Origin: JACJYE01 sp964432875
Lineage (GTDB): Bacteria > Bacteroidota > Bacteroidia > Chitinophagales > Saprospiraceae
Assembly (NCBI GenBank): GCA_964432875.1
Contig: CAYSPJ010000034.1
Coordinates: forward strand, 1-43,147
Length of the DNA: 43,147 nucleotides
Direction: 5' to 3'
The notes beneath the pieces are model-generated. The model searched no databases, had not been told where the DNA came from, and worked only from the letters and a program-made list of their open reading frames with translations. The translations under genes and the position numbers were made by a program. The first letter of the stretch is position 1. Every line of letters begins with the position of its first letter. Positions 1-8,149 of this stretch are shown here, piece after piece.

Positions 1-2
1 TT

Positions 3-125
3 CGGGCATTAAATGTGGGCGCCTATCCATGCAAAATAGTCAAGCGCTATATCGGTAAAAAAGCTTGTCAAGAACAGCAAGCCAATATCCGCGCTACGCT
101 CCAGGAAACCTACAAGCCCCTCTAA
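3..125 (+). CDS. 3' end of an unidentified gene, cut by the window edge
   Basis: The third forward frame is open from the first bases to a TAA at 123-125 and encodes about 40 residues ending in ATLQETYKPL. The peptide is basic, with two cysteines (PCKIVKRYIGKKACQEQ), and looks like ordinary protein sequence, but I do not recognise a family. The other two forward frames have early stops. The gene would converge with the oxidase operon that ends at 207. Such a short open stretch could be chance, so the call is tentative. Confidence 0.35.
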   Translation, partial: RALNVGAYPCKIVKRYIGKKACQEQQANIRATLQETYKPL

Positions 126-184
126 CCACAAAAGCCCAAACCGACTACCGTCTGCTTAGGCTTCTGTGCGCTATTATTCCACGA

Positions 185-199
185 GAGGGCCTCGCCCTC
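185..199. terminator. Short GC hairpin between convergent genes
   Basis: GAGGGC (185-190) and GCCCTC (194-199) form a 6-bp stem with a 3-nt loop. It lies just past the stop codon of the subunit IV gene and past the possible plus-strand gene end at 125. No clear U-tract follows on either strand, so this is only a possible termination or RNA 3'-end structure. Confidence 0.25.
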
Positions 200-206
200 C
201 AAAAAA

Positions 207-635
207 TTAAGACTTCAGTTCCAGGCGGTACACCTCATCGCGCAGGAAGCCCTCTTGCATTTTCTGCTCCTCTACCGACTCGGTGTTCTTTTCCTTGATC
301 TGCTCGCGGCGGCTCTTCCAGGAACCGCCTTCCTGGAAGAAGGCGATGATAGCCCAGATCAGCAGCACCGTCGGCAAGAGCACACTCACCGCCAGGCCTT
401 TGACCTCATAGCGCATGTGCATAAAATCGTAGATGATGAAGTAGGCCTTGTAGAGCGATAGCACAATCAGGACAACCCCGATGACATAGCCCAGCCAATT
501 TATATCCTCCAGGCCAGAGAAGACGTGGCCCTTTCCTAAAAGAGAGAAGAATACCTCCACTAAGGTAACCACCCCCAGGATGACCAGGCCCTTATAGACC
601 ATCTTTTTTGATTCTTCGTAGCTTAAGTGTGACAT
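207..635 (-). CDS. Cytochrome c oxidase subunit IV-type small membrane protein
   Basis: A protein of 142 residues starting MSHLSYEESKK. An ATG 78 nt upstream is in frame but lies inside the end of the preceding subunit III gene, so the internal start is preferred. Three hydrophobic helices are visible (about 17-36, 47-67 and 77-98), followed by a charged, helical C-terminal tail rich in E, K and R. This matches the prokaryotic caa3/aa3 oxidase subunit IV family, a small non-catalytic subunit that stabilises the complex. It is the last gene of the oxidase block, directly after the 314-residue subunit III gene. The position and topology are diagnostic. The sequence itself is poorly conserved, as is normal for this family. 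Confidence 0.8.
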   Translation of the reverse strand: MSHLSYEESKKMVYKGLVILGVVTLVEVFFSLLGKGHVFSGLEDINWLGYVIGVVLIVLSLYKAYFIIYDFMHMRYEVKGLAVSVLLPTVLLIWAIIAFFQEGGSWKSRREQIKEKNTESVEEQKMQEGFLRDEVYRLELKS

Positions 636-676
636 TATTGCTAGCTGTTTTTTGTCGTTTTTGAAAAGCGCCCGAT

Positions 677-1621
677 TTAGAGCAGGTAAAATACCAGGAA
701 TACAAACACCCATACCAAGTCCACAAAGTGCCAGTACAGGCCGATTTTCTCGACCATCTCATAACCATTGCGGCGGCGGGCATATAAGCCGCTGGCCGAG
801 TTGATCATGATGATGAAGAGGAAAACCACCCCAGAAAGTACGTGGAAGCCGTGGAAGCCCGTGATGAAGAAGAACAGCGCGCCGAAAGCCTTGGGCCCAA
901 ACGCTTCCATTTTCACTACCCCTGCATCGGGCCCTTCAGTCACCTTGAACTTGCGCTGCACGTAGCCGTTGTCGTCCACGAAATAGCCGGAGTGCTCGCC
1001 GGCAGTATAGTCATGAGCATGGCCATCCGCTTCGCCGTGCTCCTCGCCGCCGTGGCTATCGCCTGCTTTATGGATCAGGTAGCTTTCGCCAGCCTTAAAG
1101 GTTTCATCAGTTTCCTTGCCGTTGTTGTCCAGATAGACCCCAGCTTCCGTATGAGTACCAAAAGGGTTGACGGTAACTGACATGTGTTCGGTCGCGATCA
1201 GGTTGGTCCATTCCCAAGCTTGGCAGCCAAGGAAGCCCGAGCCGCCGAGGATAGTCAGCAGCATCCAGAACACCACCCCGTTTTTGTTCTCGCGATGGCC
1301 TTCCTGCACCGCGCGCACCATCGTAACCGAACTGATGATGAGCAGGAACGACATGATGGTCACGAAAATAAGGGGTGCATGGTGGATGCCAAAGGGTGCC
1401 GTAGAGAATACAAAATCAGGCACTGGCCAGGTCGGGCTACTGAAGCGCAGCGCGCCATAAGCAATCAGGAAGCCGGCAAAAGTAAAGGCATCTGAGAGGA
1501 GGAAATACCACATCATCAGCTTGCCATAACTGACCTTAAACGGCTCTTGACCTCCTTCCCAAGCGTCGCCTTGGTCGTGATGCACTTCCGGGTGCTCCAT
1601 TACGGTATCAGTTGTCGCCAT
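677..1621 (-). CDS. ctaE: Cytochrome c oxidase subunit III with a histidine-rich insert
   Basis: A 314-residue heme-copper oxidase subunit III. The family core is clear: helices at about 33-57, 80-102 and 117-138, then FGALFFFITGFHGFHVLSG (about 247-265) and a terminal EKIGLYWHFVDLVWVFVF segment typical of CoxC/CtaE. The subunit has no redox centres; it stabilises subunit I and the proton-uptake path. Between the helix ending near 145 and the FHGFH helix lies a soluble insert of about 100 residues (146-243) with many His, Asp and Glu residues (for example HGGEEHGEADGHAHDY). This is not in the mitochondrial-type fold and could bind metal. A second, shorter subunit-III homologue follows upstream at 1656-2243. 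Having two such genes is common in Bacteroidota oxidase loci. Confidence 0.9.
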   Translation of the reverse strand: MATTDTVMEHPEVHHDQGDAWEGGQEPFKVSYGKLMMWYFLLSDAFTFAGFLIAYGALRFSSPTWPVPDFVFSTAPFGIHHAPLIFVTIMSFLLIISSVTMVRAVQEGHRENKNGVVFWMLLTILGGSGFLGCQAWEWTNLIATEHMSVTVNPFGTHTEAGVYLDNNGKETDETFKAGESYLIHKAGDSHGGEEHGEADGHAHDYTAGEHSGYFVDDNGYVQRKFKVTEGPDAGVVKMEAFGPKAFGALFFFITGFHGFHVLSGVVFLFIIMINSASGLYARRRNGYEMVEKIGLYWHFVDLVWVFVFLVFYLL

Positions 1622-1655
1622 CGGATATACTTGATTTTTTTGTTTGTTATTCGTT

Positions 1656-2243
1656 TTACGATTGTGCTAAAGTAAAAAACAAAAGCAAATAAAGCCATAA
1701 AAAGTCAACGAAATGCCAATAAGTAAGCGTCATTTCGAAGCGGAGCTTCCGCGCTGGCACCACTTTGTGCGGCAACACAAAAGCATGGAGGATAGCCAGG
1801 GCCAAAACTGCGACGCCCCCCAGGATGTGGGCGGCATGCACCCCAGAAATCACATATACGAAAGAGCCGGAGGGGTTAGTCGTCAACTCTACCCCGATAG
1901 CTGCCAACGCTTGCCAGCCCTGGTACTGCAAAACTAAGAAAGCCAGCCCCAAAACAAAAGCAACGACCAGCAATATCCGGTAAGCCGTCGTATGCCCGCG
2001 CTTGAAAGCCAGATAAGAACCGTGTAGCGCCAGGCTGCTCAGCAGGATGACCACGGTGTTGAAATAAAAAATATCGGGCAGGCGGAACTCCAGCCAATTG
2101 CCTGCTGCCTGCCGCACGATGTAAGCGCTGGTAAAAGCCGCAAACATCATCATAATGCTGGCACAGGCTGCCCAGAGGGCAAATTTTTTCGGATGGATGT
2201 TACTCCTGCGATATTCCTTCTCCACTGTCATTTCCATGTCCAT
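1656..2243 (-). CDS. Second cytochrome c oxidase subunit III-type protein
   Basis: A 195-residue integral membrane protein of the heme-copper oxidase subunit III family with five predicted helices. The closing segment LRFEMTLTYWHFVDFLWLYLLLFF is the family's conserved final helix (WHFVDxxW), and ISGVHAAHILGG corresponds to the conserved helix-III region seen as FHGFHVLSG in the neighbouring paralogue. The length equals the five-helix form of the subunit, with no insert. It lies 4 nt after ctaB and 34 nt before the longer subunit III gene, so all are probably cotranscribed. ATG codons at codons 1 and 3 are both possible starts; the first is given here. Confidence 0.85.
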   Translation of the reverse strand: MDMEMTVEKEYRRSNIHPKKFALWAACASIMMMFAAFTSAYIVRQAAGNWLEFRLPDIFYFNTVVILLSSLALHGSYLAFKRGHTTAYRILLVVAFVLGLAFLVLQYQGWQALAAIGVELTTNPSGSFVYVISGVHAAHILGGVAVLALAILHAFVLPHKVVPARKLRFEMTLTYWHFVDFLWLYLLLFFTLAQS

Positions 2244-2247
2244 ATCT

Positions 2248-3135
2248 TTAAATTTTATCTATCGCAAAGGCGATTAGCGCTACCGGAATGTAAATGAACG
2301 AAAAAAACATGAGCTGTAAAGCTGATTTCCGGTTGCCCGCCTGATAAAAATTCCAACTAAAATAAGCATAACCCAAGGTCAGAGCGACCACTAACACCAA
2401 AGAAACCATGCCAGAAACGCCCAAGAGGTATGGGGCAATACTGACTGGCAGCAAGAGCAAAGCAAAGCCGAAAGCCTGTCGCCCCATATTCCGGCTACCG
2501 TCTCCCATGATTTTGTAGCCCGCTTTGGAGTAGTCCTCGTACCCCAACCAACCAATCGACCAGAAGTGGGGGAACTGCCAGAAGAACTGCAAGGTAAAAA
2601 GCGAGAGCCCCAACCAGGTCAACTCTCCCTGCGCCGCTACACAACCGATGAGGGTGGGCAGTGCCCCGGGGATGGCCCCAACCGTCACTGCCGCTGGCGT
2701 AAGCCGCTTCATGGGCGTATACAGGAAGGCATAAGTCATCAGGGCGAAAGTGCCGAAGAAAGCCGTCCAGGGGTTGAAAAGCGCCAGCAAGGTGATGCCA
2801 AAAAGGCTCATCATGCCCGCCGCCATGACTGCTTCCGATATTTTCATCCGGCCGGCTGCCAACGGGCGGTTTTCCGTGCGCTTCATCAAGCGGTCGTAAT
2901 CCTTCTCCAACACTTGGTTCAGCGCATTAGCCGCACCAGTTACCAGGAAGCCGCCACTAGCCAGGATGAGCAGCGCCAGCCAGTTGACCGGGCCCTGCGC
3001 AGCAATCAGATACGCCATGACCGAGGAGAAAACCACCGTCATGGACAACCTGAACTTGACCAGCATTTTGTAATCCTGGACCTTCTGCCAAATCAGGCTT
3101 ACCGGGTTGGAATATGATGCGTTTTTTGTCAGCAC
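2248..3135 (-). CDS. ctaB: Protoheme IX farnesyltransferase (heme O synthase)
   Basis: A UbiA-superfamily prenyltransferase that converts heme B to heme O, the precursor of the oxidase's heme A. The first Asp-rich motif NALNQVLEKDYDRLMKRTENRPL is complete (NxxxDxxxD type, Mg-diphosphate binding), and the second conserved loop is present as YEDYSKAGYKIMG. About eight to nine helices follow the cytoplasmic N-terminus. I chose the GTG at 3133-3135 (protein starts VLTKNASYSNP, 295 residues). The in-frame ATG at 3195 would place the start inside the coxA terminator hairpin and add a non-conserved 20-residue extension. The ATG at codon 44 of the longest frame would remove conserved sequence. The oxidase subunit genes follow immediately. 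Confidence 0.88.
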   Translation of the reverse strand: MLTKNASYSNPVSLIWQKVQDYKMLVKFRLSMTVVFSSVMAYLIAAQGPVNWLALLILASGGFLVTGAANALNQVLEKDYDRLMKRTENRPLAAGRMKISEAVMAAGMMSLFGITLLALFNPWTAFFGTFALMTYAFLYTPMKRLTPAAVTVGAIPGALPTLIGCVAAQGELTWLGLSLFTLQFFWQFPHFWSIGWLGYEDYSKAGYKIMGDGSRNMGRQAFGFALLLLPVSIAPYLLGVSGMVSLVLVVALTLGYAYFSWNFYQAGNRKSALQLMFFSFIYIPVALIAFAIDKI

Positions 3136-3166
3136 TGCTTCTTGTTCTCTAAAAATATATGCTTCT

Positions 3167-3206
3167 AAAAAAAGGGGCAATCCTCGCTGGAGCACTGCCC
3201 CTTTTT
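3167..3206 (-). terminator. Rho-independent terminator after coxA
   Basis: GGGGCA (3174-3179) pairs with TGCCCC (3196-3201), and inner TCC/GGA bases lengthen the stem. An A-run on the left and a T-run on the right make it a bidirectional-looking terminator with a U-tract on the minus strand. It sits 40 nt past the coxA stop, ending that transcript and separating it from ctaB, which must then have its own start or receive read-through. Confidence 0.8.
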
Positions 3207-3241
3207 ATTGTTTTTTTTCAAAACCGCACAATTATGGCTAC

Positions 3242-5095
3242 TTAGTGAGATGGGGTCTCTCCCTCCTGCACTGGTTTAATCTGCGGGATGAATTCCTGGC
3301 CATCTTTGCCATAGTCATAAGGCCAGCGCTGTACTGCCGGTATTTTGCCCGGCCAGTTGCCATGGCCAGGGCTGATCGGCGTAGTCCACTCCAAAGTTGA
3401 AGCCCCCCAAGGGTTGGGCGTGGTCATCTTCTTGCCCTTCCAGATGCTGTAGAAGAAGTTGATGACGAAAATAAGCTGGAAGCCAAAGGTGATGATAGCA
3501 GCAATAGTGATGAATTGATTCATCTGGGTAAATTGGCCGAAAGCTTCGAAGCTATCAAAACGGTAGTAACGGCGCGGCACGCCCGCCATCCCCAGATAGT
3601 GCATCGGCCAGAAAACAGCATAAGCGCCCACGATTGTACCCCAAAAATGGATCCGCCCCAGAGTCTCATTCATGAAGCGACCGTACATCTTCGGGTACCA
3701 GTTGTAAATCCCGGCGAACATGCCAAAGAATGCTGCTACGCCCATCACGATGTGGAAGTGTGCGACCACGAAATAGGTATCGTGCAATTGGATATCAATA
3801 GCCGAGTTGCCAAGGAAAATACCAGTCAAACCACCTGAGATGAACATCGATACAAAGCCGATGGCAAACAAATTAGCCGCGTTGAAGCGCACGTTGCCGC
3901 CATAGAGCGTCGCAATCCAGTTGAACACTTTCACCGCCGAGGGTACGGCGATAATCAGGGTGAAGATCACAAAGAAGTTCGAGATGAAGGGGTTCACGCC
4001 CGACATGAACATGTGGTGGGCCCACACGATGAAGGACAGGAAGCCGATAGCCAGGATGGAGAAAACCATCGCCCGGTACCCAAATACCGGCTTGCGGGAA
4101 TGTACCGAAAGCACTTCCGATACCAGGCCCATCGCCGGCAGGATGATGATATAGACCTCCGGGTGGCCAAGGAACCAGAACAAGTGCTGGTACAATACCG
4201 GGCTGCCGCCCACGTGGTCGAGCGCCTGCCCACCAATGAATATTTCACTGAGGAAGAAGCTCGTGCCCAAACCGCGGTCGAACATGACCAGGAAGAAGGC
4301 TGAAACCAGTACGGGGAAAGACAACAAGCCCAGGATGGCCGTGACAAAGAGAGCCCAGATGGTCAAGGGCAAGCGCCACATAGTCATGCCTTTCGTACGC
4401 AAGTTGAGCACCGTAGTAATATAGTTGATACCGCCGAGCAGTACGGAGACTACGAAGAAGACCAAGCTAAGGATCCACAAGGTCATGCCTGCGCCAGACC
4501 CCGAGGAAGCCTGCGGCAGCGCACTAAGCGGCGGGTAAGCCGTCCAGCCGCCGGAGAAAGGCCCGGTGTTGAGGAAAAGGGAGAAAAACATGATTATCCC
4601 CGCCAGGAAAAAGAACCAATAAGAGAGCATATTCAGGAAAGGCGAAGCCATATCCCGGGCACCAATCTGCAAGGGGATGAGCAGGTTGCTGAACGTGCCG
4701 CTCAAGCCGGCGGTGAGTACAAAGAATACCAGGATGGTACCGTGCATCGTTACCAGCGCATAGTAGAATTCTGGTGCCAACGACCCCATACCAGCATCAT
4801 TGACGGTAATCCACTTGCCCAGTACCGGTTTGAGCCAAGCCATGCTCTCCTCCGGGAAGCCCAATTGGAGGCGGAACACCAGCGACATCAGCGCGCCGAT
4901 AATCGCCCAGAACATCCCCGTAATCAGGAACTGCTTGGCGATGATTTTGTGATCCTGGCTGAAAATATAGGTAGTGACAAAATTGGATTGGTACTTATCA
5001 CCGTGATGATGCTCGTGAAAATGGTCATCATAACCGTACTCCTCAATGAGGAGTTCCTCTTCGGTCAATGCAGGTTTGGTTGCTATGCTAGCCAT
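3242..5095 (-). CDS. ctaD: Cytochrome c oxidase subunit I (A-type heme-copper oxidase)
   Basis: The catalytic subunit of 617 residues, which reduces O2 to water at the heme a3-CuB site and pumps protons. All ligands are visible: H118 (low-spin heme a, TMHGT), H311 and Y315 in GHPEVY (CuB ligand plus cross-linked Tyr, K-channel), E313 (end of the D-channel in A1-type enzymes), H360-H361 (CuB), and H446 and H448 in AHFHIVMG (heme a3 and heme a). Twelve helices fit the length. The soluble N-terminus is acidic and His-rich (DDHFHEHHHGD at about 23-33), a local oddity. It lies 74 nt downstream of coxB, with a small GCCGG/CCGGC hairpin in between, and is followed by a strong terminator. Confidence 0.97.
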   Translation of the reverse strand: MASIATKPALTEEELLIEEYGYDDHFHEHHHGDKYQSNFVTTYIFSQDHKIIAKQFLITGMFWAIIGALMSLVFRLQLGFPEESMAWLKPVLGKWITVNDAGMGSLAPEFYYALVTMHGTILVFFVLTAGLSGTFSNLLIPLQIGARDMASPFLNMLSYWFFFLAGIIMFFSLFLNTGPFSGGWTAYPPLSALPQASSGSGAGMTLWILSLVFFVVSVLLGGINYITTVLNLRTKGMTMWRLPLTIWALFVTAILGLLSFPVLVSAFFLVMFDRGLGTSFFLSEIFIGGQALDHVGGSPVLYQHLFWFLGHPEVYIIILPAMGLVSEVLSVHSRKPVFGYRAMVFSILAIGFLSFIVWAHHMFMSGVNPFISNFFVIFTLIIAVPSAVKVFNWIATLYGGNVRFNAANLFAIGFVSMFISGGLTGIFLGNSAIDIQLHDTYFVVAHFHIVMGVAAFFGMFAGIYNWYPKMYGRFMNETLGRIHFWGTIVGAYAVFWPMHYLGMAGVPRRYYRFDSFEAFGQFTQMNQFITIAAIITFGFQLIFVINFFYSIWKGKKMTTPNPWGASTLEWTTPISPGHGNWPGKIPAVQRWPYDYGKDGQEFIPQIKPVQEGETPSH

Positions 5096-5169
5096 TGGTA
5101 AAAGATTTTTTATATAGTTTCCTAAGACATTTCTGCTAGTCGGGGCAGCCGGTGAAAGCCGGCATCCGC

Positions 5170-6690
5170 TTATTGTGAAATAATCCTGAATTCAATGCGC
5201 CGGTTTTCTGTGCGGCCCTCCTCCGTATCGTTGCTGGCTACCGGGCGGCTTTGGCCGTAACCCACAGCCCTCATCCGAGTGCTGGCAACGCCTTTGCCAA
5301 GAAGGTAGTCATAAACCGCCTGGGCACGCTGCTGCGAAAGCGCCAGGTTGTTTTCCGGCTCACCGGTACTGTCCGTATGCCCGCTTATCTCAATAGCCAT
5401 TTGCGGGTATTTGTTCATGGCGCTGGCCAAGTTGTCCAATTGATAACGGGACAGCGGCGTCAGTCCAGCTCCACCGGTTGCAAAGTTGACGTGCTCCAGT
5501 TTCAAGGACTTATCGGCAGCTCCTTCCGCGGAGAGGGCTTTGTCTACCCGCTCACTGAACTCCGCACCGCGGGTTTTGATCTCCTCGTCGAAGAGTATAT
5601 CCTTCCAGGGGTCGGCTTCCGTATCTCGGATAGAGGAGAAATAGTAGGGCTGTTGCTCTCTGAGCCAGGCCTCGTATTCCGCTTCCGGCACGATGCGCAC
5701 AATGCGGCGCATACTGTAGTGACCAGTGCCGCACAATTCAGCGCAAGCCAATTCGTAATTGAAAGATTCGTATTTCTTGGGGCTTTCCGGATCAGCTGGG
5801 TCGGAAAGCTCGTGCCATTCCGGGTGCTTGGGGTTGCCCTCGAGGTCTAAAGCCCCCAATTGGCGCCTGTAGTCTTCCGTAGTAATGGTAGGCGTAAAGA
5901 CAAAGTAGGTCGGCATACCTGGCACCGCATCCATCTTGACGCGGAAGTGCGGCAAGTAGAAATTGTGCAGCACGTCGCGGGCAGTGATGCGCACGCGCAC
6001 CTTCTTGTTTACCGGCAGCACGATTTCGCCGGGGTGGAGGTCATCCGCATTTTTCTTGTCCGCCCAATCTTGGCCCAAGGGGTTTGTCGCCGAGATCATC
6101 TCGTAGTTTCTCGTGCCGAGCTTGCCATCCGCGCCGGGATAGCGCAGGTGCCAGGCAAACTGATAGCCGGTAGCTTCTATCTCGATATGGTCTTCATCCG
6201 GGCCAATATCCGCCATTACCTCATTCCAGGCATCCAGGCCACCGATGACCAGGAAGGTCATGACAATCGCCGGGATGATCGTCCAAATGATCTCCAGCTT
6301 GTTGTCATGCGGCATATAAGTCGCCTTGCGATTGCGCTCGCCACGATATTTCCAAGCGAAATAGAACAGCAATATCTGGGTGATGACGAAGACGATGCCC
6401 GTGAAGAAGAGCGTGATATTGAAAAGATAATCCAGGCTGGTGCCATGAGCAGAGGCTGGAGTATGGGGGCCATACCACAACATGCTATCTTTATAATACC
6501 AGGCAGAAACAATGGTGGCTAGCAGGAAGACGACCATGAAAACCAACGAGTAGTTGCCATGCCTGCGGTTGACGCCCAACTGTATCTCTTCCTCTCCTCG
6601 GATTTTTGCTGCCAGTTCGGTCACTTTGCCGATCTGGACGACAATCACCGCGAGCAGGACTATGCAGAGTAGTGCCAGTAAGATTGTCAT
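5170..6690 (-). CDS. ctaC: Cytochrome c oxidase subunit II fused to an OmpA-like peptidoglycan-binding domain
   Basis: A 506-residue protein against the usual 250-350 for this family. Residues 1-20, 45-65, 88-112 and 133-152 are membrane helices. A periplasmic cupredoxin domain follows, with a complete CuA site: H242 (VLHNFYLP), then C316, E318, C320, H324 and M327 in CAELCGTGHYSM. This is the electron entry point from cytochrome c or from complex III. A charged linker of about 65 residues (332-396) leads into a full OmpA C-terminal domain (about 397-506): SGHTDSTGEPENNLALSQQRAQAVYDYL and AVGYGQSRPVASNDTEEGRTENRRIEF. The two residues that bind diaminopimelate in this family, D440 and R455, are both present. 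The last helix leaves the C-terminus in the periplasm, as in MotB. There is no frameshift or stop between the domains. The fusion is certain from sequence; cell-wall anchoring is inference. Confidence 0.95.
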   Translation of the reverse strand: MTILLALLCIVLLAVIVVQIGKVTELAAKIRGEEEIQLGVNRRHGNYSLVFMVVFLLATIVSAWYYKDSMLWYGPHTPASAHGTSLDYLFNITLFFTGIVFVITQILLFYFAWKYRGERNRKATYMPHDNKLEIIWTIIPAIVMTFLVIGGLDAWNEVMADIGPDEDHIEIEATGYQFAWHLRYPGADGKLGTRNYEMISATNPLGQDWADKKNADDLHPGEIVLPVNKKVRVRITARDVLHNFYLPHFRVKMDAVPGMPTYFVFTPTITTEDYRRQLGALDLEGNPKHPEWHELSDPADPESPKKYESFNYELACAELCGTGHYSMRRIVRIVPEAEYEAWLREQQPYYFSSIRDTEADPWKDILFDEEIKTRGAEFSERVDKALSAEGAADKSLKLEHVNFATGGAGLTPLSRYQLDNLASAMNKYPQMAIEISGHTDSTGEPENNLALSQQRAQAVYDYLLGKGVASTRMRAVGYGQSRPVASNDTEEGRTENRRIEFRIISQ

Positions 6691-6737
6691 TATTCTTTTG
6701 CTAATTTATGGTTATGAACGAATGCGCTTTTGTTGTC

Positions 6738-6745
6738 CAAAATTA
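6738..6745 (-). promoter_or_regulatory. Possible -7 box of a promoter for coxB-coxA
   Basis: On the minus strand TAATTTTG fits the Bacteroidota -7 consensus TAnnTTTG and lies 47 nt upstream of the coxB start, in the 129-nt space after actF. The best -33 candidate (TTTG, 6770-6773) is 24 nt away, which is longer than usual. It may allow coxBA to be expressed apart from the act operon. Confidence 0.35.
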
Positions 6746-6819
6746 TATCTTCCTAACAAGAGTTCTGAGCAAAGGGGTTAAGCAATCGCCTTGTTTAGAG
6801 TGATTCTAAATAAGCGCCG

Positions 6820-8112
6820 TCAATGCTCTTCTTCTCCGTGTATTTCCACATGGTGATGCAAGCTCTCCTGCAAATAAGGGTCGTTTTTCGGCACCAGCGA
6901 GGCTTTCGCCAAGCTGTTGAAAACGATATAAATAAAGAAAGCCAGGAAGCCGAGCATCGTGCCGATTTCAAGCAGGCCCGGGATGGTAAACCCGGCGGCG
7001 AAGCCCAGGCTATGGGCAGCTTCGGCAGCGTGCTCTGCCCCGTCATGGGCATGGTGGTGTAGGGCTTCCATCGCGGTAGTCCTTGCGCCTGGCTTAATCA
7101 TCTGGAAGAAATCCCACCAGTGCCCAAACAGCAGCACGATAGAGACAAAGACCAGCGTACCATATTTGCGCTTGGTATCATTGCGCATCAGGATGAAGAA
7201 AGGCACCAGGAAGTTGATGATCAGGTTGCCATAGAACAAAACGGGATAATTTTCCCGGCGCTCATAGAAGTAAACCGTCTCTTCGCCCACATTGCCATAC
7301 CAGATCAGCATGAACTGAGAGAACCAGAGGTAGGTCCAAAAGATGCTAAAGGCGAAGAGGTACTTACCCAGGTCGTGCAAGTGTTCTTCGGTTACGTCTT
7401 CCAGGTAGCCCTGCCCCTTGAGGAAGATGATACCCAGGATAGTGAGGGCGATGGTAGAGACAAACCAGCTGGCACCAGTGTACCAGGCATAGAGCGTACT
7501 ATACCAGTGCGCATCGACCGACATGATCCACTGCCAGACTACGGCCGCGCTGGTAAAACCCGCGATAGGCAGGAAAGCTGCCGACCAGATGCGCAAGCGC
7601 TGATGGTGCTTGAAATCCGGCCCTCCATTTTTATCTTCATCCAGCGAAATCTGGCGGATTTTCCAGGCAAAGAATATCCACAAGCCCACGATGATTAAAG
7701 TAGCCAAGGTGTACCAAGTGGGGTTGAGGAAAGAAGACTTCCCCTTCATGATGGGATCGGCAGCGACGGCCTCGGCGTCTGACCAGTGGTAGAGATGGTG
7801 AAAATGCCCCAGCAAACCGACGATAATCAGCAGCATCAGGGCCAGTCCAGGGATAAGGAAAGCCGAAAAAGCTTCCCAGATGCGCTTGATGAGGGTATGC
7901 CAGCCCGCCATGGCGGTGGTGAAAGCCGTCATGATAAACACCGCCATGAAAGCTATGCCCGTAAAGAAGACGGTATTGTGCAGATAATTGGTCCAAAAAC
8001 GAGTATGCAGCTCATCGTCGATGGCGAAGGTGATACCCAGGCAAAGCAGCCCCAAGGCCATGAATGCCCACAGGAGGGTCTTGTATCTGCTCTCGAAAGT
8101 AAATTGGTTCAT
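6820..8112 (-). CDS. actF: Alternative complex III subunit ActF (quinol:cytochrome c oxidoreductase membrane subunit)
   Basis: A 430-residue integral membrane protein with about ten hydrophobic segments, homologous to the NrfD/PsrC-type subunit ActC but lacking the long loops. Typical family stretches are MSVDAHWYSTLYAWYTGASWFVS (about 205-227), FSIFWTYLWFSQFMLIWYGNV and FGHWWDFFQMIKPG. The C-terminus is acidic and His-rich. In alternative complex III, ActC and ActF form the membrane core. The gene order A-B-C-D-E-F is canonical and confirms the identity. It is the last gene of the act series before the coxBA pair. Confidence 0.92.
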   Translation of the reverse strand: MNQFTFESRYKTLLWAFMALGLLCLGITFAIDDELHTRFWTNYLHNTVFFTGIAFMAVFIMTAFTTAMAGWHTLIKRIWEAFSAFLIPGLALMLLIIVGLLGHFHHLYHWSDAEAVAADPIMKGKSSFLNPTWYTLATLIIVGLWIFFAWKIRQISLDEDKNGGPDFKHHQRLRIWSAAFLPIAGFTSAAVVWQWIMSVDAHWYSTLYAWYTGASWFVSTIALTILGIIFLKGQGYLEDVTEEHLHDLGKYLFAFSIFWTYLWFSQFMLIWYGNVGEETVYFYERRENYPVLFYGNLIINFLVPFFILMRNDTKRKYGTLVFVSIVLLFGHWWDFFQMIKPGARTTAMEALHHHAHDGAEHAAEAAHSLGFAAGFTIPGLLEIGTMLGFLAFFIYIVFNSLAKASLVPKNDPYLQESLHHHVEIHGEEEH

Positions 8113-8149
8113 CTGATGCCTTTGTTTGAATATTTATCAATTCGGAGGG

